Of a stretch of DNA of 64,000 nucleotides, positions 46,063 to 57,201 are shown piece by piece (position 1 is the first letter of the stretch; every line of letters starts with the position of its first letter). The notes under the pieces were generated by a model that worked only from the letters and a program-made list of their open reading frames with translations, made no database searches and was not told the DNA's origin. The position numbers and the translations under genes are program-made. Origin of the DNA: an uncultured Clostridia bacterium (GTDB lineage Bacteria > Bacillota > Clostridia > Oscillospirales > Acutalibacteraceae); assembly GCA_944380725.1 (NCBI GenBank), contig CALWIK010000002.1, positions 310,001 to 374,000 on the forward strand, written 5' to 3'.

Positions 46063-47430
46063 TTATTTTCCTACACAAAATTTTGAAAATATCTCGTCCA
46101 CAACTTTCTGACTGGCTTTTTCTCCGGTTAATACACACAGTTCATCTAACGCACTATCTATAGAAACCGTTACCGCATCCAAAGTCAACCCAGAATTTAT
46201 GGCATCTATAGCCTCTGATAGAGCTTTTGTTGCATTTTTTAGCGTTAAAAATTGTCTTTCAGAAATCAAAATTCCCTCTGCCGGATCAATTTGTGTTGTT
46301 CCAAGCATCTCCAAAATACTCTGTTCCAACATATCGAGGCCTTCCACATTTTTTGCAGAAATTTTTATAACCGCCTTAGAAAAAACGTCAAAGCAAGAAT
46401 AGTCTAAACGTTGAGGTAAATCACTCTTATTCACAATTATCAATAGATTATTTTCTTTTAAAGAATTAATCATCTCAATCTCATCGTTCGTCAAATTTCT
46501 AGATCCATCTACAACAAAAAGGATTAATTCTGCCTCTTTAAGACGATTTTTAGCTCTTTTTACACCTATCGATTCTACCGGATCCTCCGTTGCATGAATT
46601 CCAGCTGTATCCGAAATGTGCAAAGTCACATCACCAAGGGACACTGTCTCTTCCACAATATCTCTGGTAGTTCCCGGAATTTCTGTAACTATGCTTTTTT
46701 CAACTCCAGCCAACGTATTCATAAGCGTTGATTTTCCAACGTTTGGAGCTCCGGCAATTACAGTATTCACACCATTTATCAAAATTTTACCGGCATCATA
46801 ATTATTAATCAGAAAAATTAGCTTTTCTCTCGCATCAGTTATTTTTTCTTTTAAAGAATTATAATCCACATCAAAATCGTCGTCATCCGGATAATCTGCC
46901 CAAACAGATAGTTGTGCTAAAGTTTCAACTAAAATATCCTTTACCTGTTCAATTTTTTTGCTTACCACACCATCGTTTGCCGCAACAGCTGCGCGCATGG
47001 CGTTTTTTCCCGTGGCGCTTATAATTTTCATAACCGACTCAGCTTTTATCAGGTCGATTTTTCCATTCAAAAAAGCTCGTTTTGTAAATTCGCCAGGATT
47101 AGCTGGTCGAGCACCTTTTTCAAAAACCAATCGCAAAATTTTTTTTGTTACATATAGCCCTCCATGGCAAAAAATCTCAACCACGTCTTCTCCCGTATAA
47201 CTGTGCGGATTTCTATACACTAAAACTACGACTTCATCAAGTTCTTCTTTTTCATCGTATATCTTCCCCATTCGAGCAGTATAGCCTGATAACTCTTTCA
47301 ACAATACTCCAGAACGCGAGTGGAAAATTCTATCCACCAAATCTATTGAACCAAAGCCCGAAACTCGAATAGCTCCGATGCCCCCCTGACCTTGTGCTGT
47401 TGATATTGCCGCAATTATTTCTTCTCTCAT
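46063..47430 (-). CDS. mnmE: tRNA modification GTPase MnmE
   Basis: 455 residues. An N-terminal tetrahydrofolate-binding domain is followed by helices, an inserted G domain with GAPNVGKSTLMN near residue 231, DTAGIH, and NKSD near 336, and the C-terminal CVGK with the catalytic Cys. With MnmG it modifies the wobble uridine of several tRNAs. The Shine-Dalgarno is distant; a GC-rich foldable leader precedes it. Confidence 0.95.
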   Translation of the reverse strand: MREEIIAAISTAQGQGGIGAIRVSGFGSIDLVDRIFHSRSGVLLKELSGYTARMGKIYDEKEELDEVVVLVYRNPHSYTGEDVVEIFCHGGLYVTKKILRLVFEKGARPANPGEFTKRAFLNGKIDLIKAESVMKIISATGKNAMRAAVAANDGVVSKKIEQVKDILVETLAQLSVWADYPDDDDFDVDYNSLKEKITDAREKLIFLINNYDAGKILINGVNTVIAGAPNVGKSTLMNTLAGVEKSIVTEIPGTTRDIVEETVSLGDVTLHISDTAGIHATEDPVESIGVKRAKNRLKEAELILFVVDGSRNLTNDEIEMINSLKENNLLIIVNKSDLPQRLDYSCFDVFSKAVIKISAKNVEGLDMLEQSILEMLGTTQIDPAEGILISERQFLTLKNATKALSEAIDAINSGLTLDAVTVSIDSALDELCVLTGEKASQKVVDEIFSKFCVGK

Positions 47431-47466
47431 TCTTTTTTTTATAATCCTTTCTCTTTTTTTTAATAA

Positions 47467-47513
47467 GGCCCCCGCTACGCCTGCTTCGACACAAACAGCG
47501 TCTACGCTGGGCC
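47467..47513 (-). other. GC-rich foldable leader upstream of mnmE
   Basis: In an otherwise AT-rich gap, GGCCC and GGGCC close a 47-nt segment that contains an inner AGCG/CGCT hairpin. A TATACT lies just upstream on the minus strand (47520-47525), so it could be the mnmE 5' leader. It lacks the SRP RNA core sequence and no known riboswitch was recognised. Confidence 0.3.
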
Positions 47514-47569
47514 GCTCTCAGTATAAATCTTTCCTCAACGAAAAAACATAAAACGCAAAACATTCAAAA

Positions 47570-47602
47570 AAAATCAAAAAGCGATTCAAAAAAATGAATC
47601 AC
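47570..47602 (-). terminator. Terminator of the rpmH-to-jag transcript
   Basis: GATTCA and TGAATC form a 6-bp stem with an A-rich loop; on the minus strand T-rich sequence with a run of eight T follows. It lies about 28 bp past the jag stop. Confidence 0.65.
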
Positions 47603-47629
47603 TTAAAAAAGTCTATCTCGCCCTAAAAA

Positions 47630-48265
47630 TCATTCAACATTAGAGTCCAAAGCGACAATCAAATGGCGCTGCAAATCTTCGCCTTCCGACCAAGACTTAA
47701 CCCCATCAATTTTTTCTATAGTCATATGTATAACTTTTCTCTCATAAGGGGTCATTGGCTCGAGCTCTATCGGTGTTTTTAATCTAAGCACTTTTGCGGC
47801 AAGATGTTCTGCCAAAGTTACTAAAGTTTTTTCTCTACGTTCTCTATAGTCGCTAATATTTACTACTACCTGATAATACGAGTCACTCACAGCATTTGCA
47901 ACGAGCCCCACCAGATACTGGATAGCATCTAAAGTATCACCACGATGGCCAATTGCTATTTTTGCGTTTCCACCAACAACATGTATCGCAACACCTTTTT
48001 CAGATTCTTTATAATCCAAAGAAAAGTCTTTTATCCCATAAGCCGCCAAAACGTCTCTCAAATAATTAACAGCAACTTTTGCTGGCGAAATTTTAAAAAC
48101 AGCTTTAACTTTAGCTAATTTTCCTCCAAAAAAGCCAAAAACCTTTCTAGCTGGCATTTGCAAAACTTCAAAAGAAACATCTTGCTCTGCAACACCCAAA
48201 GTTTCACAAGCCTTTTGCTGTGCCAAAATCAAAGTCTCAGCGATTCCGATAGCTTCTTTAACCAA
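47630..48265 (-). CDS. jag: RNA-binding protein Jag (KhpB)
   Basis: About 211 residues. A Jag-N domain starts VKEAIGIAETL, then come a KH domain (IGHRGDTLDAIQYLVGLVAN near 115-134) and an R3H domain (LRLKTPIELEPMTPYERKVIHMTI) that bind RNA. The TTG at 48265 is chosen because GGAGGT lies 7-8 nt upstream and the family starts here; a longer reading to 48292 includes that site. It follows yidC, the usual order. Confidence 0.92.
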   Translation of the reverse strand: MVKEAIGIAETLILAQQKACETLGVAEQDVSFEVLQMPARKVFGFFGGKLAKVKAVFKISPAKVAVNYLRDVLAAYGIKDFSLDYKESEKGVAIHVVGGNAKIAIGHRGDTLDAIQYLVGLVANAVSDSYYQVVVNISDYRERREKTLVTLAEHLAAKVLRLKTPIELEPMTPYERKVIHMTIEKIDGVKSWSEGEDLQRHLIVALDSNVE

Positions 48266-48358
48266 ATTCGCGCACCTCCGCAAAATAACCAAAAAGTCCT
48301 ATAATTCATTTTAACAAAAAAACTGAAAAAAAGCGATAGTTCACAAAAAATTTTTTTA

Positions 48359-49291
48359 TTATTTATTTAATCTCTGTTCATTTTTCTCTATAAGTTCCAA
48401 ACGAGCTATTCTAGCGGCTTCTTCTTTTGCCTCCAGTGCTTTTGGTCCAAAGAATTTTGTCATAAAAACAGACTGTATCAAAGAGATCACATTAAAAACA
48501 GTATAATAAACTCCCAATGCAGCCGGAGCATATAGTGTTAACCAAACAAAAAGCAGCGGAATCATAAACGGAACAAATTTAGCACAGCCTGGGACTTGTT
48601 GTCTATTTCCATCCAACTTTTGCATAATAAAAATAGATAAAAACATCGTTACGGCTGACAGTACCGGCCAAATCCAAGCTAACGTAGAAAAAGAACTTCC
48701 AATAGGAACCGCAAACAGATCCAACCCAAAAAAGTTAAAACCTCTATTAAAATCCATTATATCGCTAATTTGCTCTTGCGTAAACATCGTCAAATGATCT
48801 CGCATCTGTGGAAAGATCTTAATAATTTCAAGCTGTGCATATGCCGAATTAAAATTTACCATTCCCTCAGGAAGCTCTTTTAATGATTCTACTGCAGCAG
48901 ATAAAGCTTCTGCAGAGACATGGAACAAATTAGTTAAAGGTCTAAAAACTGCGCCATAAACCCCCGTAAAAACAAAAGCTGGCAAAAGTTGCGGTAAACA
49001 ACCATTCAAAGGGTTAAACCCTTCTTTTTCGTATAATTTTGCTAATTCTTCATTTAGTTTTTGTTTGTTGTTTGCATATTTCTTTTGAAGTTCCTGAGTT
49101 TTTGCACTAAATTTTGCATTCTTCAAAAGAGCCTTTCTTGATTTTAGCTCAAAAGGAAAAGATATCACTTTTATTATAACAACAAAAATAAAAACAGCCG
49201 GAACAAAGCTATTAAACAAATCAAAGAAAAACCATAAAATAAAACCTAAAAAAGTTCCTAAAGCGTCTCCTATAACGTTAAACAAATTCAT
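48359..49291 (-). CDS. yidC: Membrane protein insertase YidC
   Basis: 310 residues of the short Gram-positive YidC class without the large periplasmic domain. About five membrane segments with a cytoplasmic charged hairpin after the first (KNAKFSAKTQELQKKYANNKQ), followed by FNPLNGCLPQLLPAFVFTGVYG. No lipobox cysteine is seen. Its start overlaps yidD by 4 bases. Confidence 0.94.
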   Translation of the reverse strand: MNLFNVIGDALGTFLGFILWFFFDLFNSFVPAVFIFVVIIKVISFPFELKSRKALLKNAKFSAKTQELQKKYANNKQKLNEELAKLYEKEGFNPLNGCLPQLLPAFVFTGVYGAVFRPLTNLFHVSAEALSAAVESLKELPEGMVNFNSAYAQLEIIKIFPQMRDHLTMFTQEQISDIMDFNRGFNFFGLDLFAVPIGSSFSTLAWIWPVLSAVTMFLSIFIMQKLDGNRQQVPGCAKFVPFMIPLLFVWLTLYAPAALGVYYTVFNVISLIQSVFMTKFFGPKALEAKEEAARIARLELIEKNEQRLNK

Positions 49292-49557
49292 CTGCCAAGC
49301 CCTCCTCTTCGACTCCTTCTTGTTTTATCCTTTAAGTTTTTTCGGTCCGGAACCGGATCATAGCCTCCTTTAAAAAAAGGATTGCATCGAAAAAGCCTCC
49401 AGATAGAGAGAAAAAGGCCTTTTATCACGCCAAACCTATTTATTGCCACGGCGCTATATTCAGAGCAAGTCGGATAAAATCGGCATCGAGCGGGTTTCGT
49501 TATAGATATATTTTTTTGATAGATTCTTATTAAATTTATTAAAAATTTTTTGATCAT
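49288..49557 (-). CDS. yidD: Membrane protein insertion efficiency factor YidD
   Basis: 89 residues with the family core CRFYPTCSEYSAVAINRFG and WRLFRCNPFFKGGYDPVP. It lies between rnpA and yidC and overlaps yidC. Confidence 0.95.
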   Translation of the reverse strand: MIKKFLINLIRIYQKNISITKPARCRFYPTCSEYSAVAINRFGVIKGLFLSIWRLFRCNPFFKGGYDPVPDRKNLKDKTRRSRRGGLGR

Positions 49558-49575
49558 AACTAGCGATATCTCCCT

Positions 49576-49932
49576 TTACACCAGCTGATTAAAAGATATA
49601 TCTAAAAGATTTGCATCTTTTAATGCTTTGTAGATAGCTTTTAAAACGGCATCACATTTAACAAATGTTGTTTTTTTTCTTGCTACGAAAACCAAGTCTA
49701 CACCCAGCCGCACTTCAGGCAAAATCTTTCGACAAGATTCTCGAATTAATCTTCTTGCACGATTTCTTTTAACTGCATTTCCGATCTTTTTGCTGGTCGT
49801 TATTCCTATTCTTACTTTCTTTAATCTATTTTTTAAAACATATACAACTACACTTTGATCTACATAAGCTTTCCCTCTAGCGTATAGTCGATTAAAATCT
49901 TTGTTTCTATTTAAAGTTATCACATTGTGCAT
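49576..49932 (-). CDS. rnpA: Ribonuclease P protein component
   Basis: 118 residues. The RNA-binding RNR motif is KKIGNAVKRNRARRLIRES near 48-66 and the N-terminus LNRNKDFNRLYARGK is typical. It partners the RNase P RNA, which is not in this window. Confidence 0.95.
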   Translation of the reverse strand: MHNVITLNRNKDFNRLYARGKAYVDQSVVVYVLKNRLKKVRIGITTSKKIGNAVKRNRARRLIRESCRKILPEVRLGVDLVFVARKKTTFVKCDAVLKAIYKALKDANLLDISFNQLV

Positions 49933-50179
49933 AAAAAGATCCCTTCCTTAGCTAAAATAGAATCTCTTCTAATCCTTTTTCCACAGTGGCCCAGTCCAAG
50001 CTGCTAGAAAATTTTATTTTCCTACAGCTCCTTCTTTTAAAAATTTTTGGAGAAGTTGAAAAAAAGTTTTTTGCAGTCCTGGCTTTTTTGAATCAAAGAA
50101 CTCCCAGAAAATAAAGAAATAAAGACCACCGAAGCTCGTGGTCCCAAAATAGCAAAAGAGATCTTCACGCAAAGCTAAT

Positions 50180-50314
50180 CTAATAAGATAGCCTGTGTCT
50201 GCCTTTTGCTCTTCTACGAGCCAAAACCTTTCTACCGTTTTTAGTAGACATTCTTTTTCTAAATCCATGCTCTTTTTTTCTGTGCAATTTTTTTGGCTGA
50301 TAAGTTCTTAACAT
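50180..50314 (-). CDS. rpmH: 50S ribosomal protein L34
   Basis: A 44-residue reading frame starts at ATG 50314 ([20 protein letters not shown]) and ends at TAG 50180. It contains the L34 hallmark [30 protein letters not shown] lies 7 nt upstream. A longer frame over the same bases (50014-50268) is only its shadow. It is the first gene of the rpmH-rnpA-yidD-yidC-jag transcript. The gap to rnpA is long, about 247 bp, and holds no other gene that I can see. Confidence 0.97.
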   Translation of the reverse strand: MLRTYQPKKLHRKKEHGFRKRMSTKNGRKVLARRRAKGRHRLSY

Positions 50315-50354
50315 ATCTGCGACCTCCATTCTCAAATAAACATTCTAAAATAAC

Positions 50355-50383
50355 ATTATAAAATACCAAAAAAAAAGTGTCAA
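50355..50383 (-). promoter_or_regulatory. Perfect consensus promoter of rpmH
   Basis: TTGACA (50378-50383) and TATAAT (50355-50360) are exactly 17 bp apart on the minus strand, about 40 bp before rpmH. Confidence 0.9.
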
Positions 50384-50431
50384 GAAAAAGTTACCGTTAT
50401 AACTCAAAAACAAGAAACAAAAATGAAGCAA

Positions 50432-50460
50432 TTGAAAAAAAAAGTTATCTGTGGTATTCT
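50432..50460 (+). promoter_or_regulatory. Promoter of dnaA
   Basis: TTGAAA (50432-50437) and TATTCT (50455-50460) are 17 bp apart, about 85 bp before dnaA. The sequence TTATCTGTGG within the spacer resembles, but does not match, a DnaA box. Confidence 0.55.
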
Positions 50461-50543
50461 AAAACATATGTAAAATATAACAAAAAGAAAATAATAAAAA
50501 AGAACTTAAAATAACTCTCGTACAAAGAAAATGGAGGTAAAAA

Positions 50544-51863
50544 ATGGAATCTTTCAACGAGGCTTGGGAACTTATTTGTTCTTATTGCAAAACACACATA
50601 ACGGACGTGGCATACAAAACTTGGATAAGTCGAATTTCGCCGGTAAAAATAGACTTTGATACTGGCGACGCTATCCTGATGGTTCCAAACGAATTTCACA
50701 GACAAACGTTAACTCGATGCTATACGCCTCTTTTAAACAGTGCTTTTGAAGAAATTTTTGGATCTAACGGAATAAAAATTTGTTTTGTAACCCCAGATAC
50801 TGTAAACGAAAGCAAAGCGCAAAAAAATGACAAACTGGCAATCGACACGGGTCCGGAGCTTACTTTTGATACATATATTGTTGGTTCTTCAAACAAGTTT
50901 GCGCATGCCGCGGCGCTAGCTGTAGCCGCAAACCCTGCCGGATCATATAATCCACTTTTTATTTATGGAAATTCTGGGCTTGGCAAAACACATCTTCTAT
51001 ATGCTATTTGCAACGATATAAAAAATACGCATCCTGAAATGCGTACGCTCTATATTAAAGGAGATGAATTTACTAACGAACTAATTGACTCTATTCGCAA
51101 AGGAAGAACAATCGAATTCCATCAAAAATATCGCAAAACCGATATACTGCTTGTAGATGATATTCAATTTATTGCTGGCAAGGATTCTACACAAGAGGAA
51201 TTCTTTCATACATTTAACACTCTATATGAGGCAAATAAACAAATCGTATTAACATCAGATCGCCCGCCAAAAGAGATTCAAACGCTGGAAGATCGCTTAC
51301 GAACACGTTTTGAATGGGGGCTGATAGCAGATATTCAACCACCAGACTTTGAAACAAGGATCGCGATTATAAAGCGAAAAGCTGAACGGTTGAACATTGA
51401 AGTACCTAATAATATTTGTGAATTTATTGCCACAAAGTTAAAAACGAACATCCGACAGCTTGAAGGTGCAGTAAAAAAACTAAAGGCTTACTATCTTTTG
51501 CAAGGAGACAAGCCCGGCTTGGCCACAGCACAGGCTGCCATTTCGGATATTTTAAATAATGATCAGCCTCCGCCACTTACAGTAGAGAAAATTATCGAAG
51601 AAGTCGCGCGAACATATGGCGTTTCTGCGGAAGATATCAGATCATCTAAGAGGGCCGCTAATATCTCAAACGCACGCCAAACGGCAATCTATATTGCAAG
51701 AGAGATTACACAAATGTCTCTGACGGCGCTAGGCTCAGAATTTGGCGGCAGAGATCACTCAACTGTTGTTTATGCCATACAACAAGTTGAAAAAAATATA
51801 AAAAAAGATTCAAAAACCCGCGCCATGATTGAGGATATTATAAAAAATATTCGAGATAGATAA
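50544..51863 (+). CDS. dnaA: Chromosomal replication initiator DnaA
   Basis: 439 residues. Domain I is at 1-85, a very short linker follows, then the AAA+ domain with Walker A GNSGLGKTHLL near 145 and LLVDDIQFIAGK near 204, and the C-terminal DNA-binding domain with the signature GGRDHSTVVYAI near 401. The signature is standard, so ordinary DnaA boxes would be expected somewhere. GGAGG lies 9 nt before ATG. Confidence 0.97.
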   Translation: MESFNEAWELICSYCKTHITDVAYKTWISRISPVKIDFDTGDAILMVPNEFHRQTLTRCYTPLLNSAFEEIFGSNGIKICFVTPDTVNESKAQKNDKLAIDTGPELTFDTYIVGSSNKFAHAAALAVAANPAGSYNPLFIYGNSGLGKTHLLYAICNDIKNTHPEMRTLYIKGDEFTNELIDSIRKGRTIEFHQKYRKTDILLVDDIQFIAGKDSTQEEFFHTFNTLYEANKQIVLTSDRPPKEIQTLEDRLRTRFEWGLIADIQPPDFETRIAIIKRKAERLNIEVPNNICEFIATKLKTNIRQLEGAVKKLKAYYLLQGDKPGLATAQAAISDILNNDQPPPLTVEKIIEEVARTYGVSAEDIRSSKRAANISNARQTAIYIAREITQMSLTALGSEFGGRDHSTVVYAIQQVEKNIKKDSKTRAMIEDIIKNIRDR

Positions 51864-51884
51864 TGGAGATTAATTTGAAAAAAA

Positions 51885-52095
51885 GATTCAACAACTTAAT
51901 AAAAGCCGTTTATTTTTACAAAGAAAAATATTAAACAAATAATCAACATTCAACAGAAAGAAATCAACAAAAAAGTTGAAAACAAAAACAGACTGTTAAA
52001 TAAAGAAAAAAACTAACAAAAAATAAACAAGCCTTGTGAAAAAGAATTTTAATGATATGATTTGTTTTTTTTCTTTTTTCAACAAATTAACATGA
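51885..52095. other. oriC: Candidate oriC segment between dnaA and dnaN
   Basis: The gap of about 298 bp is very AT-rich. It holds five copies of a TCAACA core (near 51889, 51943, 51949, 51962 and 52080), some as AATCAACA, and one inverse copy (GTTGAAA). No exact TTATCCACA is present. Gene orientation switches from minus to plus at 50.3-50.5 kb, placing the origin here or next to rpmH. Confidence 0.45.
52034..52061 (+). promoter_or_regulatory. Possible promoter of dnaN
   Basis: TTGTGA (52034-52039) and TATGAT (52056-52061) are 16 bp apart, about 100 bp before dnaN. Confidence 0.4.
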
Positions 52096-52161
52096 ACTAC
52101 TGATAATACTAAAAATAAAAATATATTATATGCTATTATAAACCAAAAAGAGGTGTTTTTT

Positions 52162-53271
52162 ATGAAAATAACATGTTTGAAACAAACGATTGTTGAAGCA
52201 GTTATGAATGTTCAAAGAGCTGTATCTACTAAATCGTGTCTTACAGCGTTAGAGGGAATCCTTATTGTAACAGAACAAAACGGAATCTCTCTTTGTGGCT
52301 ATGATTTGGAGTTAGGAATAACAACAAAAATTCCTGCAACAATAGAAGAAGAAGGGAAAATTGTAATAAATGCAAAATTGTTAGCTGAAATTATAAGAAA
52401 GGCACCTGGAGAAACGGTTACAATTAGTGTTGATGAAAAATTAATTGCAAAGATCGATAGTGGACCGGCAAAATTTTCTATTGTGGGGCTCTCTTATGAG
52501 GATTTTCCGGAAAGACCAACCTTAAAAGACAAAGAAAGCCTGTTGATAGATAGTGATATTTTAAAAGGAATGATTCGGCAGACTTTATTTGCGACATCGG
52601 AAAGTGACGTAAAACCAATTAATACAGGAACATTGTTTGAGGTTAGCCAAGAGGAACTCAAGTTAGTTTCTGTTGATGGTTACCGATTAGCGGTAAGAAA
52701 AGAGAAAATTTCAGAAGGAAAAAACCTCCGCTTTGTTGTTCCTGGCAAAACGTTAACAGAAATACTAAAGTTGCTGCCAGAAGAAGACAAAAAAATCGAG
52801 ATTTTAATAGGGAAAAAACATATAATTTTTTATGTGGAGAACTATTGTGTGATTTCTCGGCTACTAGAAGGAGAGTTTTTAGATTACATAACGGCGATTC
52901 CGAAAGAAGAAAAAACCGAAGTTATTGTTAATACAAAAAAAATGATAGAAATGATAGATCGAGTATCTTTAGTGGTTACCGACCGCTTAAAAAGTCCTGT
53001 TAGGTGCCTTTTTGAGGACAACGCAGCAAAAGTATCGTGCATTACAACTATAGGCAAGGCTTCCGATGAGTTGCCGTTAACAATGCAAGGAGAAAGTTTA
53101 GAGATAGGCTTTAATAATAAATATTTGATCGAAGCATTAAAAAATACTGAATGCGATGAAGTAAAAATAAAATTAAACGGAGGTCTGAGCCCAATAAAGA
53201 TTGTCCCGTTACAAGGAGATTCATTTGTATTTTTGGTTCTACCAGTAAGGTTGAAGGCTAGTGAAGAATAA
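52162..53271 (+). CDS. dnaN: DNA polymerase III beta subunit (sliding clamp)
   Basis: 369 residues in three clamp domains. It starts MKITCLKQTIVEAV, and the C-terminal SFVFLVLPVRL is the partner-binding end of domain 3. The ATG at 52162 follows AGAGGTG; a GTG at 52153 is inside that ribosome site. Confidence 0.95.
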   Translation: MKITCLKQTIVEAVMNVQRAVSTKSCLTALEGILIVTEQNGISLCGYDLELGITTKIPATIEEEGKIVINAKLLAEIIRKAPGETVTISVDEKLIAKIDSGPAKFSIVGLSYEDFPERPTLKDKESLLIDSDILKGMIRQTLFATSESDVKPINTGTLFEVSQEELKLVSVDGYRLAVRKEKISEGKNLRFVVPGKTLTEILKLLPEEDKKIEILIGKKHIIFYVENYCVISRLLEGEFLDYITAIPKEEKTEVIVNTKKMIEMIDRVSLVVTDRLKSPVRCLFEDNAAKVSCITTIGKASDELPLTMQGESLEIGFNNKYLIEALKNTECDEVKIKLNGGLSPIKIVPLQGDSFVFLVLPVRLKASEE

Positions 53272-53488
53272 AAAAAGAATAAAAATATCTACTCAAAGGA
53301 TAAAACTGGATTCCCTCTTAAAATTTTTAGGAGAAGCTTCAACAGGAGGACAGGTAAAACTTTTGATAGAAAAAGAAGCCGTTAAATTAAATGGAGAAAT
53401 ATGTATAATACGAGGAAAAAAGATAAAAAATGGAGATAGGGTGGAAACAAAAGAGACAATTTATGAAATAGAGGCAGAAGAAGAGTGA
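53261..53488 (+). CDS. yaaA: S4-domain RNA-binding protein YaaA
   Basis: About 75 residues forming one S4 domain (KLDSLLKFLGEASTGGQVKLLI, then VKLNGE and RGKKIKNGDRVE). The GTG start overlaps the end of dnaN by 11 bases; the stop overlaps recF. In Bacillus the homologue sits in the same place and is linked to 50S assembly. Confidence 0.9.
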   Translation: MKNKKRIKISTQRIKLDSLLKFLGEASTGGQVKLLIEKEAVKLNGEICIIRGKKIKNGDRVETKETIYEIEAEEE

Positions 53489-54582
53489 GAATAAAAGAAA
53501 TTTCTTTTAGAGGATTTCGAAATTTAAAAGATGCATCAATAGAGCCAAGTGAAGGAATAAACATAATCTGTGGAGAAAATGCGCAGGGAAAAACAAATTT
53601 TTTAGAGGCAATATGGCTATTTACCGGAGGGAGATCCTTTAGAGGCACAAAAGATAAAGATCTTGTGCGTTTTGGCGAGCACGAAGTCTTTTTGGAGATA
53701 AAAGAAAAAATTTATGACCGAGAACAAAGACTAAAAATAGAAATAAAAAATGGCAAAAGATATGTTATAATAAATAAAGTGCCACAACAATCGGCGTCGG
53801 CAATGGTAGGGCAGATGTGTGCCGTAGTTTTTTCGCCAAACCATTTAGACCTTATAAAAAGTGGGCCAAACGTTCGGCGCAAATTTTTAGACACAGCAAT
53901 TTGTCAGTTGCAACCGCTTTATACGGAGCATTTTCTTAAGTATAATCATGTTTTAAGTCAAAGAAACATGTTGCTTCGTCAGCTTAAAAAGAGCAAAAAG
54001 TTGATAGATACTCTGGACATATGGGAGGATAAATTAGTTGAGCTAGGGAGCGAATTAATTTTGCGACGAGAAACTTATGTAAAAAAATTAAAAAAAATCT
54101 CCGCAGAAATTTACTTAGGTTTATCGGCAGGCAAAGAAAAACTTTTTTTACAATATAAGAATATTACCGCAAAAGAAAAATCTTTAAAAAAAGAACAGAT
54201 AAAAAAAGACTTTAAGGAAGCCTTAAAAAATAGTAGAGAAGAAGATTTGTCAATGGGCTTTACAACAAAAGGGCCTCACAGAGATGAATTGGAAATAAAG
54301 ATAAACGAAAAATCAGCAAGACAGTTTTCGTCACAAGGACAGCAACGCAGTGCCGTTTTGGCAATAAAATTAGCCGAGACAGAACTAGTTCGGCAAACTA
54401 TAGGAGAAGATCCTATAATTTTGCTGGACGACGTATTAAGTGAGTTAGATGGAAAAAGACAGAGCTATTTGCTAAGAAGTATTCCACGAAAACAAGTTTT
54501 TATAACTTGCTGTGAGACAGAACTTACAAAGAAATTAAAAGCAGAAAAAGTTTTTGAAATATCTGACGGAGCTTTTTTATAA
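53485..54582 (+). CDS. recF: DNA repair and recombination protein RecF
   Basis: 365 residues of an SMC-like ATPase: Walker A GENAQGKTNFLEA near residue 30, the QGQQRSAVLAIKLAE signature near 272, and ILLDDVLSELD near 312. GTG start overlapping the yaaA stop (GTGA). It helps load RecA at gaps. Confidence 0.95.
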   Translation: MRIKEISFRGFRNLKDASIEPSEGINIICGENAQGKTNFLEAIWLFTGGRSFRGTKDKDLVRFGEHEVFLEIKEKIYDREQRLKIEIKNGKRYVIINKVPQQSASAMVGQMCAVVFSPNHLDLIKSGPNVRRKFLDTAICQLQPLYTEHFLKYNHVLSQRNMLLRQLKKSKKLIDTLDIWEDKLVELGSELILRRETYVKKLKKISAEIYLGLSAGKEKLFLQYKNITAKEKSLKKEQIKKDFKEALKNSREEDLSMGFTTKGPHRDELEIKINEKSARQFSSQGQQRSAVLAIKLAETELVRQTIGEDPIILLDDVLSELDGKRQSYLLRSIPRKQVFITCCETELTKKLKAEKVFEISDGAFL

Positions 54583-54600
54583 AAGAGAGGAGAAAAATAG

Positions 54601-54861
54601 ATGTATCTTCATTTAGGCCAAAACGTGGAAGCAAAAGAAAAAGAAATTATAGGAATTTTTGATATGGACACCAGTACGATCGGCAAGATAACAAAGGATT
54701 TTCTTTATGAAGCCGAAAAAAAAAATCTAATAGAGTCAGTGGCAGAGGAGTTGCCAAAATCATTTATAGTTTGTCAAAAAGATGATGAAAGAAAAATATT
54801 TATAAGTCCAATTGCAACAACAACACTGCAAAAACGCACAGAAATGAGGAGCTTAGTGTGA
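54601..54861 (+). CDS. remB: DUF370 / RemB-like regulator
   Basis: 86 residues matching the RemB group of DUF370 (MYLHLGQNVEAKEKEIIGIFDMDT start, then SFIVCQKDDERKIFISPIA). In Bacillus RemA and RemB affect matrix genes, and remB sits in this same recF-gyrB slot. The stop overlaps the next gene start. Confidence 0.9.
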   Translation: MYLHLGQNVEAKEKEIIGIFDMDTSTIGKITKDFLYEAEKKNLIESVAEELPKSFIVCQKDDERKIFISPIATTTLQKRTEMRSLV

Positions 54862-55163
54862 AAAAAAGAATATTAAAATGTCCTTATTGCAAAGTAAAAA
54901 TAGGCTTTATAAGAGCCTTTCAAAACAAGGCCAATAAAGAATATTTTTGTCCGGAATGTAGTAACATCAGCGATCTCGATCTAGAAGAGGGAATTAGGAA
55001 TTTGGCAAAAATTCTGTTTATTTTAATTGCTCTTATAGCCGTTATTTTTTCGCTTTTTATAAAATTTTACATATGGGGCACGATTTTGATAGTCTTGCTT
55101 TTTATGGCTTTTTATTGGCAAGTTCCAAGATTTATAAGATTAAAAAAGAAAATAGAAGAATAG
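54858..55163 (+). CDS. Small zinc-ribbon membrane protein
   Basis: 101 residues. Two CxxC pairs (CPYC near 9-12 and CPEC near 34-37) form a zinc ribbon, followed by two membrane helices (about 52-90) and a basic tail. GTG start overlapping the remB stop, so translationally coupled. I do not recognise a family. It is not normally part of the recF-gyrB block. Confidence 0.75.
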   Translation: MKKRILKCPYCKVKIGFIRAFQNKANKEYFCPECSNISDLDLEEGIRNLAKILFILIALIAVIFSLFIKFYIWGTILIVLLFMAFYWQVPRFIRLKKKIEE

Positions 55164-55185
55164 CGTTTAAATAAAAAATATTTGA

Positions 55186-57156
<1,971 letters not shown>

Positions 57157-57201
57157 AAAGATTCATAGCAAAAAAATTAAGTTTTAGAGGAGATCTTTAT
57201 A

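Noticed and set aside
47467..47520. SRP (4.5S/6S-like) RNA gene
   Set aside because: The GC-rich fold lacks the conserved SRP core (GGAAG tetraloop with GCAGC) and is too short.
50014..50268. 84-codon minus-strand reading frame at the expected rpmH position
   Set aside because: It is out of frame with the true rpmH (50180-50314), whose product matches L34 throughout and has a good ribosome site.
50441..50456. DnaA box in the dnaA promoter
   Set aside because: TTATCTGTGG shares the first half of the box only; the second half does not match TTATCCACA.
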